64,000 nucleotides of DNA from Gnetum montanum (lineage: Eukaryota; Streptophyta; Gnetopsida; Gnetales; Gnetaceae). The notes beneath the pieces were generated by a model. The model saw nothing but the letters and a program-made list of their open reading frames with translations. It was not told the origin of the DNA and ran no database searches. Positions 11,269 to 22,461 of this stretch are shown here, piece by piece. A program made the position numbers and the translations under genes. How positions within the stretch are numbered: the first letter of the stretch is position 1; every line of letters begins with the position of its first letter. The DNA lies in assembly GCA_015680685.1 (NCBI GenBank), contig MNCI01006577.1:558675-622674 (forward strand). Direction: 5' to 3'.

Positions 11269-13600
11269 ATGTCTTCTTCTCACAGGCGAGATGGATCCAA
11301 CCCACTGGTGCCATAAGAATGTCAGGTGGTATACACACATATAGATGAATATGTCCCTGACTTCACCTTTATCCTACATCAAGATGAGCATTTGCGCTGG
11401 CGGGACATGGAAGGCAACATCATACTACTGCCTAACCGATTGGCTCATAGAATGCTATTTCACAATCTTGCTAGACTAGGCATTCAAGACCGCGGTGTGG
11501 AGTACGTCATAGAGGATCATGATTACAGGGACTATCGTTCCACTAAGGCCCAACATGTAAGAGACCAGCAGTAGGCAGAATGGTATGAACACATGAAGGG
11601 GGAATAGTTCAGTAACCCCTTATTCTTGCAAGGCCTATAAGACAATGGAGAACCTGTCTTTCATGATTCCCATTTGGCCAAACTTCCTCTAGGGCATCAG
11701 ATCATTCATTCCATCATTCAAAACAAGCAATCAAGTGATCGGGACCCCCAGGAGGATGGAGGGTCACGCAAGAGAGGCCATGACACAAGCAAAGATGGGC
11801 ATGAAGATCAAGGCCATCATCAGAGTAGGGGGGGAGATCGATGCTAGGGCAGTGGTGATTCTTCTCCCTCTTCTCCATCCTCTCGCTCCCCTCTACCCTC
11901 ATCTAGTTCCAACTCTAATTGTGACCACAGTAGAAAAGAGCGAGGTGATGGTGATCGTAAGGATTGAAGGAAACGACGTGAGGGAGTGCGTGACCAATCA
12001 CGTGAGCCTCACCATCATGAAAGGAGAGGCATCCGAAATCTTCATAGACATCGTGGCCTTTAGCAGGACTATGACTTGGATGAACCATTGTTGGCTACAC
12101 AAAGCATGCTCCATATCACAGAGGTAGTTCAAATGCTCGGTAGGCACATGAGAGATAGCCAAATCAAGCACATTAACATGAAAAAAATCCCCAGATTTGA
12201 AGGGGGATATAATTGTGATCCACAGACTCATTTGCAAGCTTTTCATGATGCTTGCACCTTGCAGAATATCGATAATGATTGGAAAAAACTTAAGCTATTC
12301 CCTCTCATACTCATCAAAGAAGCAGAAAGCTGGTACTGGTCGTTGGAACTGGAATCAATCAGGAGATGGAGTACAATGTTGGAGATCTTCAACGACAAGT
12401 ATCAAACCTACCCCAGAGTGGTGAATCTAAGATGTCAAATCCAAGGGTGGAAGCAAGGTAGTCATGAACCCTTGGATGCAGCCATGAGTAGATACTATTC
12501 ACTATTACATTGATGCCCTAGTCATGACTACTCTCAAAGGGCACAACTTCGCCACATCATTGATGGGCTTCGCTTTGAAATGAGAAAGATCCTTGACGTG
12601 TACGCCCAAGGATGACTATCAGAACTAAGGGCTCATCAATTACAACGCTTAATTGAGTAAGTGGCCAAAGAAGAGGGGGGACTTAGAAAGAAGGAGAGTG
12701 CAGAGGAGTTTAATCGAGATCCCTCCATCAGAAAAAGGGAGGTCCAATTTTGTGAGGACGAGGAGGAATCACCACTGGATGTAGCGGTGAACCAAAAAAC
12801 CTTGCCCCTACAGAAATTTTCCTCTAAAATATCAGCAAAGGTTGACAAGATGTGGGACTCTTTAGATGAAAAATTTTGAAGTGTTATGAAAATTGTAGAG
12901 GAGTCTAGAGAGAAAGGTAATGATCATGATTGGCATAGGAAGAAGGAAGCTGAATGTGCCTACCATAAAGGTAAGGGCAAAGTTGCTGTAGCAGAACAGG
13001 TTGCAGACTCTAATACTGCGGAAGATGATGAATGTGACATATGCCAATCCGAATATCCTAAGGTGTGTTATCTTGTGATGTCACATCTACAAGAGTCTGG
13101 GATGTACGCGTTGAATCCTTGTTTGGTAAAGAAGCAAACACCTTGAAGGTTGCCTTACCCACAAGGCAATCCCAAGCAGTTCCACTAGCAACAAGTATAT
13201 TATCCAAGTGGAGCACCACTGCAACCTTACGAATACTTTTAGCAATGGCAGCACCCACACACATGGGGGATGCCACCTCCAAGGCAGCATTACCCTTACC
13301 GACAGCCAGATCCCTATGGGTACTATGTTCAGCAACCAGTCTCCCCGTGGGACTCTTCTAGTCACATGACCTTTCAGAATTATTACCACCCCCTGGAATA
13401 TTTCTGACCACAGTCTCCATCACCTAGGGGGAGAGCCCACACCTCTACTATCCTCCATCACCTTCTTTTGTCATCCCTACTCAGTAGCACCCCACTTAGC
13501 TACCACCTGCTCCACCTATGCAGGGGGAAAAACCACCACAGCCACAACAACATAATGCCACAAGGGCTATCAACCTACAACTGGCTTCTTAGCTGAGTGG
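11269..13600 (+). pseudogene. gag: gag of element A
   Basis: The frame starts at the ATG at 11269 (MSSSHRRDG), chosen because B (MASSH) and C (MSSSHRDD) have the same start in the same place. A conserved N-terminal block follows (VVYTHIDEYVP.FTFILHQDE, 11317 on), then an Arg/Asp/His/Ser-rich linker (about 11730-12060). The retrotransposon gag domain runs about 12076-12640 (KIPRFEGGYN, LFPLILIKEAESWYWSL, FNDKYQTYPRV). A charged region (12661-12880), a Cys-containing motif (CDICQSEYPKVC, about 13033) and a Gln/Pro/Tyr-rich tail come last. Gag would form the virus-like particle that packages the RNA. Stops at 11314 (TAA), 11572 and elsewhere break it, and the frame shifts between about 13150 and 13670. 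Confidence 0.88.
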
Positions 13601-13669
13601 ACTGGAAGTGAAGTCACGAAAATGTCCCTTTTCTAGCCCAATAACCTAAGCATATCCTCACACACACCT

Positions 13670-14150
13670 GTGGCTAATACCTGTGAACCTCAAATCGCCT
13701 CCACTATTCCACACTTCGAGCAGCCTTCAAACCAAATGCCATCCAACGTACAAATGGTCATTTTCACACACACTGTGACTAATTGGATAAAGGTAGGGCA
13801 TCTTCCATGGAAATTGATTGATCCAGGAAGCCCCCTCATCTATCTTCAGGTGGCAGGAAATGAGCCATGTAAAGCTCTTCTAGATTCGGGGTTGGAAGTC
13901 AAATTGATTTCAGATGATATGTACAAGACTTGGAATTTGCCCCTGTTGAAGAAGAGCAACATTTAGCTCAAGCTGGCAGACCAATCCATTACTATTCCCT
14001 TGGGATTGGTGGAAGACATTGTGACCACTATTTACGAGTGGTCTTATCCTGCTGACTTCCTCAGCATCTGTGTTGAGAATTGCAATGGAAACTTCCCAAT
14101 CATAATGGGAAGAGCTTGGCTGAGCATGAAGGATGCAAGATTGGGGCTTT
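13670..14150 (+). pseudogene. pro: aspartic protease domain of element A
   Basis: The frame reads THTVTNWIKVGHLP, then SPLIYLQVAGNEPCKALLDSG, so the catalytic D-S-G is present near 13885. It continues ADQSITIPLGLVEDIVTTI and NFPIIMGRAWLS, the typical C-terminal retropepsin block. The protease would process the Gag-Pol polyprotein. A TAG at about 13966 interrupts the domain where relatives have a sense codon. Confidence 0.85.
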
Positions 14151-14599
14151 GAAATCTTTCCCTTGAAATCTCAAAGGAAAATTATTTTGCAAAGATTGAG
14201 AAGAAGCACGTTCCATGCATCGTGTACAGTGACTCTGGGTGCAACTGTGTGCATCAGCTGTGGTCCGCTAAGCGGACATCTATTCAACCATGTAGTTGGT
14301 GTATTGAGGAATTGCAAGTTCAACAATGCCTGTACGTAGCAGCCACAAATCAAGAAGGCATCCATTGGCTGACTACTAATGTTACTAGTAGCACTTTGTG
14401 CATGGTACCATCTGAGGGGCTTGTACGCACCTACGTAGAAAGCATGGATGATTTGGAAGAGGTTCATCAACAAGTATCCACTATTGATGATCGTGATGAT
14501 TGGGGAAAGTTGCAAAACCCTAAAAGTTTTAAACAAGGGCCCTTGGAACTCAAACCCATATCAGACCACTTAGAATATGCATTTTTATAGAATGGGAAA

Positions 14600-16010
14600 T
14601 CGATGATTATTAATGCCACCCTTGCTCCTGAACAAAAGAAGAAGTTGCTGAAGGTGGTGAACAAATGGGAAGCTACTTTTGCATGGTTGTATTATGAATT
14701 GACAGGAGTTGATCCTAGGGTTTGCCAACATCAAATTTATATTGACCCATCCATGAAGCCACGATGACAACCACAAAGGCAATTAAACCCCAAACTGAAG
14801 CAAGTCGTCAAAGACGAAATTGAGTAGTTGCTGAAAGCGGGGTTCATCTATTCCATTGCTGATAGCGAATGGGTTAGCCCAGTCATTATCATGCCAAAGA
14901 AGGGTGGAAAATGGAGGGTCCGTATAGATTTCTGATTGCTCAACATGGCTACCTTCCAAGATCACTTCCCACTCCCATTTGTGGACCAGGTGTTGGATAC
15001 ATCATCGTTATTATAGCTTTTTGGATGGTTATAGTGGCTATAACCAAATTCAAATTGCGCCAGATGACTAGGCCAAGACAACCTTCAAAAGTCTCTGGGG
15101 GACTTTCACATACAAAAATATGCCCTTTGGCCTGTGTAATGTGCCTGCCACTTTCCAATGCCTTGTCCTCAACATCTTCTAACAACAAATTGGCAATGGG
15201 GTAGAAGTCTTTATGGATGACTTCTCTACCTATGGAGCCATGTTTGATCAAGCCTTGGATCACATTGAGCAAGTTCTGAGAAGATGTGTGGAAATTAATC
15301 TACGGCTCAACTGGTAGAAAAGCCACTTAATGGTCCAAGAGGGCATTGTGCTAGGGCATCATATCACACAGATAGGGATTAGCATGGATCCTAAAAAAAT
15401 TAGGGTCATCCAAGGAATCATCAAGCAACCAAGCACTGTAAAAGATGTTCGGTCATTCCTTGGTCACACTGGTTACTACCGATGCTTCATCAAAAATTTC
15501 TCGAAGATTGCCAAGCCGTTGGTGGAAGTCACAAAGAAAGATGCTCCGTTCATCTGGACCAAGGAATGTGAATTTGCATTCCAAACACTTAAATAGAGAT
15601 TCCAGTTCTATGGGCACCTGATTGGTCCAGACCCTTTCACATCATGATGGATGCATCTAACTATGCATTAGGAGTTGTGCTTACACAGTGGGACAACCAG
15701 AAACACCCATACTATATTCATTGTGCAAGTCGTAGCATTGTGGGTGCTTAGCTTAACTACACCACCACTAAAAAAGAGTTGATGACAGTGGTGTTCGCCT
15801 TGGAAAAATTCTGACACTATGTGCTCAGGTACAAGGTGTTCATGCATACTGACCATAGTGCCATCTGATTCTTGATGGGAAAACCAACAGTGAGCCCCCG
15901 TATCATATGGTGGCTTGTAATTCTTTAGGAATTTGACCTCACTATGGTAGACCAGAAGGAAACCAAGAATGTGGTCATCGACCACTTGTGTCGGTTACGA
16001 TGGGATAACG
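14600..16010 (+). pseudogene. reverse transcriptase and RNase H of element A
   Basis: RT begins near 14780 (LKQVVKDEIE, FIYSIADSEWVSPVIIMPKKGGKW). The catalytic box FMDD is at 15210-15221, followed by FSTYG, LNW(stop)[16 protein letters not shown] and [21 protein letters not shown], ending near 15596. RNase H follows (FHIMMDASNYALGVVLTQ, 15640 on; YTTTKKELMTVVFALEKF; VFMHTDHSAI). The catalytic Asp of MDAS and of HTDHSA are visible. Together they copy element RNA to DNA and degrade the template. Stops at 14933 (TGA), 15315 (TAG), 15812 (TGA) and 15866 (TGA) fall where relatives have Arg, Gln or Trp. Frameshifts lie around 14950-15190. Confidence 0.9.
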
Positions 16011-16179
16011 CAGAAGAGGAGGAGCCACTCTCCAACCAATTTCCAGATGAACTCCTCTTCGTGGGCATGGTCAATATGCAGGTGCCCAAATAATCACCTT
16101 GGTTCAGCCACATCCTCACCTATCTCACAACCCAGGAATTGCCAAAGAAGTGGGATCATCGGCAGAAACAATAGTTTCT

Positions 16180-17360
16180 TCATAAGGCCAAGTGCTTCAT
16201 GGAAATCAATAGCCACCTTTATAAGGTGTGTGCAGATGGCCTGGTTCGATGGTGTGTCCCTGACGATGATACACTGCACATCCTCCAAGATGCTCATAAG
16301 GGCCCTTGTGGGGGCCACTATGTTGAACGATGCATGACCATTAAGATCCTGCTTGTAGGATATTACTGACCTATAATTTTCAGGGATGCACAATGGTCCA
16401 CCCGCTCCTGTGAACGATGATAGAGAGATAGTGGGATGACTATATGAATGGAGGGACCTCAATAGTGGATCCAACCACTGAAGCCCTTCAACATCTAGGG
16501 CATCGACTTCATGGGTCCCATCACACCCCTGTCCAACAGGAAGGTGTACATCATCGTCGTTGTGGACTACTGCACAAAGTGGGTGGAGGCGATAGCTGTC
16601 ATCGACTGTTCCTTAAACACCATCATATAATTTGTCCAACAACAAATCGTAAACAGGTTTAGAGTGCCACGTGCACTCATCTTAGACAATGGAAATCATT
16701 TCATGGGCATCACCTTTCGTAAACTCATGTAACACTTGGGGGTTACCCATAAATTTACAAAGCCTTATCACCCCTATGCCAATGGGTAAGCCGAAGTCAC
16801 CAATAGGGAGATCACCAAAATCCTCACTTGAACCATTAGTAAATATAGGAGGGATTGGAGCACAAAACTTAATGATGCCCTTTGGGCCTATCACTCCACT
16901 TGGAAACTTCCTATAGGTTACTCTCCCTATGAGTTAGTGTGTGGTAAGCTACCAAAACTTCCAATCTAGGCAGAAATTCGAACATTATCTATAGCCTATG
17001 ACTTGGATCTTGACCTACCACTAGCATAATGCGAATGAGTAATCAACCTAAGTGTGCTCGATGAGAATCGATTGGTGGCCTTGTCATCAAATGAGATACA
17101 CAAGGCATACAATAAAAAATGACATGATGTAAGGATTTAAAAGGTAACATTTAGATGTGGAGATAAGCTACTTTATTGGAACCCCACACACGTATTGCAA
17201 CCAACCAAGTTTCAAACACTGTGGGAAGGACCTTACATTGTCTCCAAAACCTTCCCATCCGAGGCCTTGCTTATACACAAACCTGAGGACCCCATGAGAA
17301 CGCAGTTGGTCAATTAGCAACAATTAAAACCTTTTCGTGAACTCCACCAAACTAGCGCTG
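16180..17360 (+). pseudogene. int: integrase of element A
   Basis: An HHCC zinc domain is seen around 16295-16430 (AHKGPCGGHYVE ... SCERC). The core follows (GIDFMGPI, then VDYCTKWVEAIA, 16500 on), then ALILDNGNHF near 16676 with the second Asp, then PYHPYANG and EVTNREI carrying the Glu. The C-terminal part has DALWAYHSTWKLPIGYSPYELV and the GPY-type module LWEGPYIV near 17221-17245. No chromodomain follows. The enzyme inserts element DNA with a 5-bp stagger, matching the CCCAT duplications. Several TAG/TAA stops and frame changes inactivate it. Confidence 0.88.
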
Positions 17361-18825
17361 CCACCTCATCGTCACAGGGACAGCCTCATTCCATTTTTCA
17401 AGTCTCCTCCTTCTAGCCTAGTCGTGGGGGAGATTGTCCTCCATGTTGATCCATTCTACTAAGCTCCTCATTGTTTTTTGAATTTTTGTTTTAAACTTTT
17501 TTGTTTTTCAATATCATTCGTACGTTTGCCGATTCTTACTCAATTTTTCTTTCTTTAATTACTTTTCTATTTCCTTATTGCTTATTTATGTGTGTGTGTG
17601 TTTAATTTCCAATTGGCTGCTAATAAATTATCTTATTGTCATCATATGTATGGTGTGGTTGGTTTTCGTTGCAATGGGTCACGTGAAATGGTCCATCTAT
17701 TTTATCTTGCTCCTGGCCTCGCATTGTTGTTCTTGGAATTTATGTCTACTTTCATCTCATAAAATCGGTAGTGAGTCCACACCATCCACCTGTCCCCTGG
17801 GTTGCGGGAGTGCCCTTACGAATCTCTTCCCACTCCAAGTTCTTCTCTACAAGGATGCCCCTTGGTAATTTGACCTTGCATGGTGTGGTCCTCATTGCAA
17901 AAACACCAAGAAAAAAAACCAAAAAAACATGAGGATTCAAAGCACACCCCTTGGTTGAATGCATGCAACCAAGCATGGGTCTTTGCATGGTGTGGTTCCC
18001 ACAAAATAAAAAAAATAAAAAAATAAAATCATTACTATGTGAGAATTCAAAGCACACCCCTTAGACCACCTCTCATGGGCCACAAGCACTAGTTATGGGA
18101 CTCGCTTCGTCCCCTCTAACTTAGTCCCATTTCACTTCCTTCCTCTCATGCCTGTTGGAGTGGTGGTTCTCTATGGGTGCATTCTTGTACACTTGGGGGA
18201 TGGCCAAGTCTTCGCATGTTGCTACGATGTCACTGCATGTGGTTGGTTTTTAGTATGAACTAGGGCAAGGTTCTACTGGGTCACTTAATCACAACTTTAC
18301 ATGGGCTTTCATGTGACCAATAACTAGAATTCCAAGTTCCACTCGTTCCTCTTCATCCATTTCTCTCCATAACTTACCTCACTGCTTGTCTTATGTTTTG
18401 ATAGTTTGTCGTAGTTTCCATAAACACCTAACACTTTGGTGGGTTCTTATGGATGGGAGTATTAACTTACAATCACCATTTCTTGACTCTAGGGCCCACA
18501 GACTCTGGTGTTGAGGCTATGCAAGGGCTACTAAGGCTACTGCCTGCTATGGGGAGGACCTACTTGCATATCCTTGGTCTCGTTTGATAGTCTCCCATCC
18601 TCTTGATTTTGTTGGTCGATTATTTTCCTGATACCCATCGCTCAATTTCTTCTCCACGAAGTTCTTTCTCAAAACATTCTCTTGCTTTTGACTCCCTTTT
18701 TTGCCCCACTTACCTTCCTCTTTCTCTCAGCCAAGTTCTGGTCTCTCAAGCTCTTCAACCATCCTAATTTGGCATTTTAAATCCATTTTTTGGGCTTTTA
18801 TTGGGCTGGTCAAAGTTGGTTAATG
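17361..18825 (+). other. noncoding spacer between pol and 3' ORF, element A
   Basis: No coding motif is visible, and the long frame near 17578-17868 has no counterpart in B, C or D. Pieces are nonetheless shared with the spacers of B and C, for example GTGAGTCCACA..ATCCACC near 17770 and AGCACACCCCTTAGA near 18050, so the spacer is an inherited part of the family and not a random insertion. Confidence 0.7.
18527..18571 (+). promoter_or_regulatory. conserved purine-rich motif in spacer (central PPT-like), element A
   Basis: TATGGGGAGGACCTACTTGC at 18549-18568 is matched at the same relative place in B (33525 on), C (45325-45345, minus) and D (61478 on). It is the best-conserved noncoding stretch I see in the family. 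A purine run of this kind could prime plus-strand DNA synthesis as a central polypurine tract; that role is inference. Confidence 0.55.
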
Positions 18826-18916
18826 CGCGCAACCCCTACGTTGACGTGGCCTTGTATACATAGCCCCCTGTGTATACGCGGCCCCGTCGACATAGCACCA
18901 AAACTCTATATATACC
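18826..18916 (+). promoter_or_regulatory. LTR-like internal promoter upstream of 3' ORF, element A
   Basis: The block contains TTGACGTGGCC, TGTATACGCGGCCCCGTCGAC and then TCTATATATAC (TATA-like, 18905-18914). The same wording (GTATACGGGGCCCCGT, GTCAACGCGGCCC, then CTATAAATA) forms the U3 promoter of this element's own LTR. B and C have equivalent blocks that resemble their own LTRs. I infer a second promoter that drives the 3' ORF. Confidence 0.55.
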
Positions 18917-19061
18917 CTTATTGTGTGTTACATTTTTGTACATTTTGTAAACAAATTGGGGGAGATTTTTCATTTTTTCTACCTCACCTTTTCTGCCAAG
19001 CACTTACATTGTCTACCACGCATCCTCATCAACCTATCCTTTCCCTCTTTAGCAACTGGAG

Positions 19062-19348
19062 GTATGCTCTCAGTCGTGGGGTGGACAGATGAGGTCTATT
19101 GAAATTAATTAATTACTTACAATTACAATCAATAAAGACTTAACACCTCTTAGGGGAAGAAACAAAAACAATAGTTTAAACTCCAACTCGTGCCTTATTT
19201 TTTTTGGTTCTAACCCATCAACTAATACTCCAGGAAATTTAGTGGGATGCACATGCTAGCACCATAACTTAGTCAAACTGAGAAGGTGTATGAGGGCCAT
19301 TTTGAGCAACCTGTGCACAATTTAATTAATGGTTATGTTTAATTGCAG
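19062..19348 (+). other. predicted intron in leader of 3' ORF, element A
   Basis: Donor CTGGAG|GTATGC and acceptor TTTAATTGCAG|ATG enclose 287 bp. B has CAGAG|GTAAGC to CATAG|ATG (295 bp) and C has CAAAG|GTAATC to CATAG|ATG (about 292 bp). In all three the ATG of the 3' ORF follows the acceptor AG directly. Splicing is inferred from this three-way agreement. Confidence 0.55.
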
Positions 19349-22250
19349 ATGGCACTGAAACCAAGGCATCCAAGGGGAGAAGGACCATCACAACCAAGGG
19401 ATAAGAGACCACGAATGGGAAGAGGATGAGGTGTACAACACCTTGAGCACGCAAAGGGCTCTCATGCAACTAGCCCCCTCTGCGAAGGACTTGATGTGGA
19501 ATTTGTTCATCCGATTCCCGAAGAAGAGATCCCCAATGAACAATTGCAGGGGGATGAGACTTCGATGATAGCGCCATAGCTTAAGGTCACCTTGACCTAG
19601 GCATGTCTTAATGCTATCTAGCCAAGGGAGGTGCAATGAATGATCTTACAAGAATTGAACTTTGGACCATTTCTTGAGAATGCACCAGAAGATGTGAAGC
19701 TCCAATTGCAAAATTCTCCTATGTGGCCAATCATCACATCCAGTGGTGAATGGTATTTAGGAGAAACTTATCTCTTCTGGATAAATTGGCAGTCGGGGTC
19801 CATATTAAGAATCAAGGACATCTACGTCTCCTACTCTGAGGAAGAAATCACACAAGCTCTGGGGTTGCTTGAGACCGAACCTGATGTAGCGGAGATCCCT
19901 AAGCAAGCAGATCCCAAGGGAAAATAGGAGTGGATCAGGTGATTCTATGGGGTGGATCGCAAAGAGTTTGACACTTTGACCACTGCGGAGAGGGTATATG
20001 CAAAAATTGCATCTTACCACCTGAACCCAACAATGAGACCCAGCAAGATCACTACCTTTTCTACTCATGCGTGTGTCGCTCTAAGCAGAAAATTCCCAAT
20101 GAGCCTTCCACAATTGTTGTTTTTAGAGATTGAGAAAAGATTCGTTGAAAATGAATGTGGAAGATGGGCTCTACCCTTTCCTTGCTTAATTAGAAAATTA
20201 TGCAAATGGGAAGGAATAGCACAATATGCCAACGATACACTTAGGCATGCCCCAAATACCTCATGATGGGAAATGATGAAAGACAGGACTCTGCCACCAC
20301 ACAAACTGAGGAAGAGCAGCAACCACCTCCACCACTTGCGTAACCAATGAGGTCAGGTTCGTAAACAATTGTAGAACATATACGCAAAATTCGACATTGC
20401 TAGTGAGCCAACAAGAGCAATCTAGAGGGACCAGTGGAGGAGAAGACCCTTTGGCCTATCGCCCTGCAATGAGCCATCTGGAGCAAGTGGCTCAATTAGT
20501 AAGTTTGCTAGAAAGAGTAGGGCTTATGTTCTCTGTCACCCGAACACAAGTACCTGCAAGAATTGATCCTAGTGTTCCGGAAGTCACGGTATCCACCCAA
20601 CAGTTATTTCTTGAAATTTTTGGAAATGCCACTACTTTTTCGGTACGCTTGGAGGATGGAGAGGGGGCGACAGTCTTGGTGATGCAACACCAGGGATAGG
20701 AGATTCTGGCTAAAGTAGTTGCTAACATGATTGCTACTACCCTTAATGCATCGGTGGCACCTTTACCAGATGTACATGGACTCAAAGATGTACAGGCATC
20801 TGCCAGGACTTTACGTAGTAGGATCGATGCAACCCAACATGAAGAACTATTGGACCAACTGATGGGAACCGGGCAACCACTTCTAGATGTCTTTGATCTT
20901 CCAGAAAACATCACTGCAACCTAGTCGGAGCTGCTCTTGGCAAGGGGTAAGAGCCTCATCTTGGAGGGGCAACTTGAAGTTGCTCAAGCCAATTGTCAAT
21001 GCTTGGCAACAGAAGTTGCCCAATTAAGGGTCCAACTTGTCGATCTAGTTCTCCTCAACCATGAACTCACCAGAGATGAAGCTTTTCAATAGCTTCAAGT
21101 CAAACTCCAGATAGTTGATGATGAGCGAAAGTCGGTGATCTTTGAAAAGTCCTTGGTAGATGTTCGTGCATATCCTCTAAACAAGGACTTGACAGAAGTT
21201 CGCTAGGAGAATGTCAAGTTGACCATGGAAGTTCATCGCATACGCAATGTTGGTGATGAAAAACAGCACATGGAAAGCTTTATCCACCAATAGCGAGAAG
21301 AGCTAGCCAGGGTGAACACTGATGTGAGGAGGTTGGCCACTAAAAATTGGAATTTGTTTATGGAGGAGGTTCGTGCCTTGCGACAGAAATAAGCCATTAA
21401 AATCGCCGCTTGGAAAAGTTAAGCCCTTAAGTTTGAGAAAGTTAAAAATCATTACAGGGATCAAGTGGGATTACAGAAGGAAGTGAATGAAAAGCATATT
21501 CAAGTCGCTAAGGCCAAATTGAACCAAGCGCTCCAGTAGCTCAAGGAAGGAGGTGAGGTGTGGCAACCCATCTTTGATGGGTTGAACACCTATAACCAAG
21601 CTGAAATTTGCCTCAAGGAATTGCAGATTGAAGAAATGACAGAGTAGATGGAGTTGGCCAACCTTCGCTATGCAAACTTGGCTGTGCTAATAGTTGGAAG
21701 ACCACGGTCTAACCTAAAAAAGCAAGTGGCCACCTTGTATTCTTTATACAAGGGTGAGTTCCAAACGCATAAAGCAACAAAACAAAAATTGGAAACAACA
21801 AATGTGGAACTTGAGGTTCTCTACATGCATTTGGAAGGGCAACATGAGGTCGCAGAGAACTTAGCCTAACGAACGAATGACTACCAGCAGCTGCAAACAT
21901 CAATCCGAGCATTCGACATCGAACAGAAATAGTTTGCAGCCTGGTTTATCAATCTGAAATAACTCTTCCCTACACTTCCATGCCCTTGGGAGGTTCTAGT
22001 TCCAACACACATTGGCGAGGCTGCTTGGACAGTGAACAATCCCAGAAGTAAGGAAGAGAAAATGAGGGCTCTCTTAGAGGCTTTCTGGTTGCCTTCGGAA
22101 GTTGCAATTGCTATGGGACAACCATCATCCGTGCCACCACTGCCACATGTGCCAGGGGCTGGTGAAGGTCCATCAGAACCACCAACACCAGGGAAAGTGC
22201 GATCTTCTCTAGCAATTTTTGCACCTTTCAGCACAACAGAGAATCTAGGA
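19349..22250 (+). pseudogene. large additional 3' ORF of element A (plant-transposon-like domain + coiled coil)
   Basis: From the ATG at 19349 (MALKPRHPRGEG) one frame with scattered stops runs to about 20270, then shifts by one and continues to about 22250, roughly 960 codons. Residues about 95-310 hold a conserved domain: LNFGPFLE, SPMWPIITSSGEWY, YGVDRKEFDTLT, YHLNPTMRPSKIT, LPFPCLIRKLCKWEGIA. It resembles the 'putative plant transposon protein' domain found in Athila-type 3' ORFs. A long heptad-rich region (about 20900-21900) is probably a coiled coil, followed by a conserved tail (CPWEVLVPTHIGEAAW). No signal peptide or membrane span is seen, so it is not an obvious env gene. Function unknown. 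The exact C-terminus is uncertain. Confidence 0.75.
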
Positions 22251-22439
22251 TCGTCGGGGTGTTCAATTTTGTCCCTAAACATCACCATTTTTGTAATTTG
22301 TTTCTCTCTGTACACTTGGGCACTTGGTGCATCAGTAAAATGGCTGTTGTGTCATGTGTGTTGCATCATGTGTGTCAAGTCATGTGTGTTGTAATAAGAA
22401 GTTCATACCTTCCAAATTGTAACAAAACTCGAGGACGAG

Positions 22440-22461
22440 TTTTTACTCAGTCGCAGGGGTA
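22440..22461 (+). other. region before 3' LTR with polypurine-type end, element A
   Basis: GTCGCAGGGGTA directly precedes the 3' LTR. B has ATCACGGGGGTA and C has ATCATGAGGATA in the same place, downstream of a shared GAGGACGAGTTTT-like sequence. This is where the plus-strand primer tract of an LTR element belongs. Confidence 0.6.

Noticed and set aside
11735-12127. 130-codon plus-strand frame in element A gag
   Set aside because: The true gag frame, set by the ATG at 11269 and by the gag domain from 12076, reads this stretch as an Arg/Asp/His/Ser-rich linker. The 130-codon frame is out of register.
17578-18057. Possible gene in the spacer of element A (frames on both strands)
   Set aside because: No counterpart in the spacers of B, C or D and no domain. 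Hydrophobic composition comes from T-rich DNA.
19349-22250. Reading the 3' ORF as an envelope gene
   Set aside because: No signal peptide, transmembrane span or Cys pattern is visible. The domain and coiled coil point to a soluble protein.
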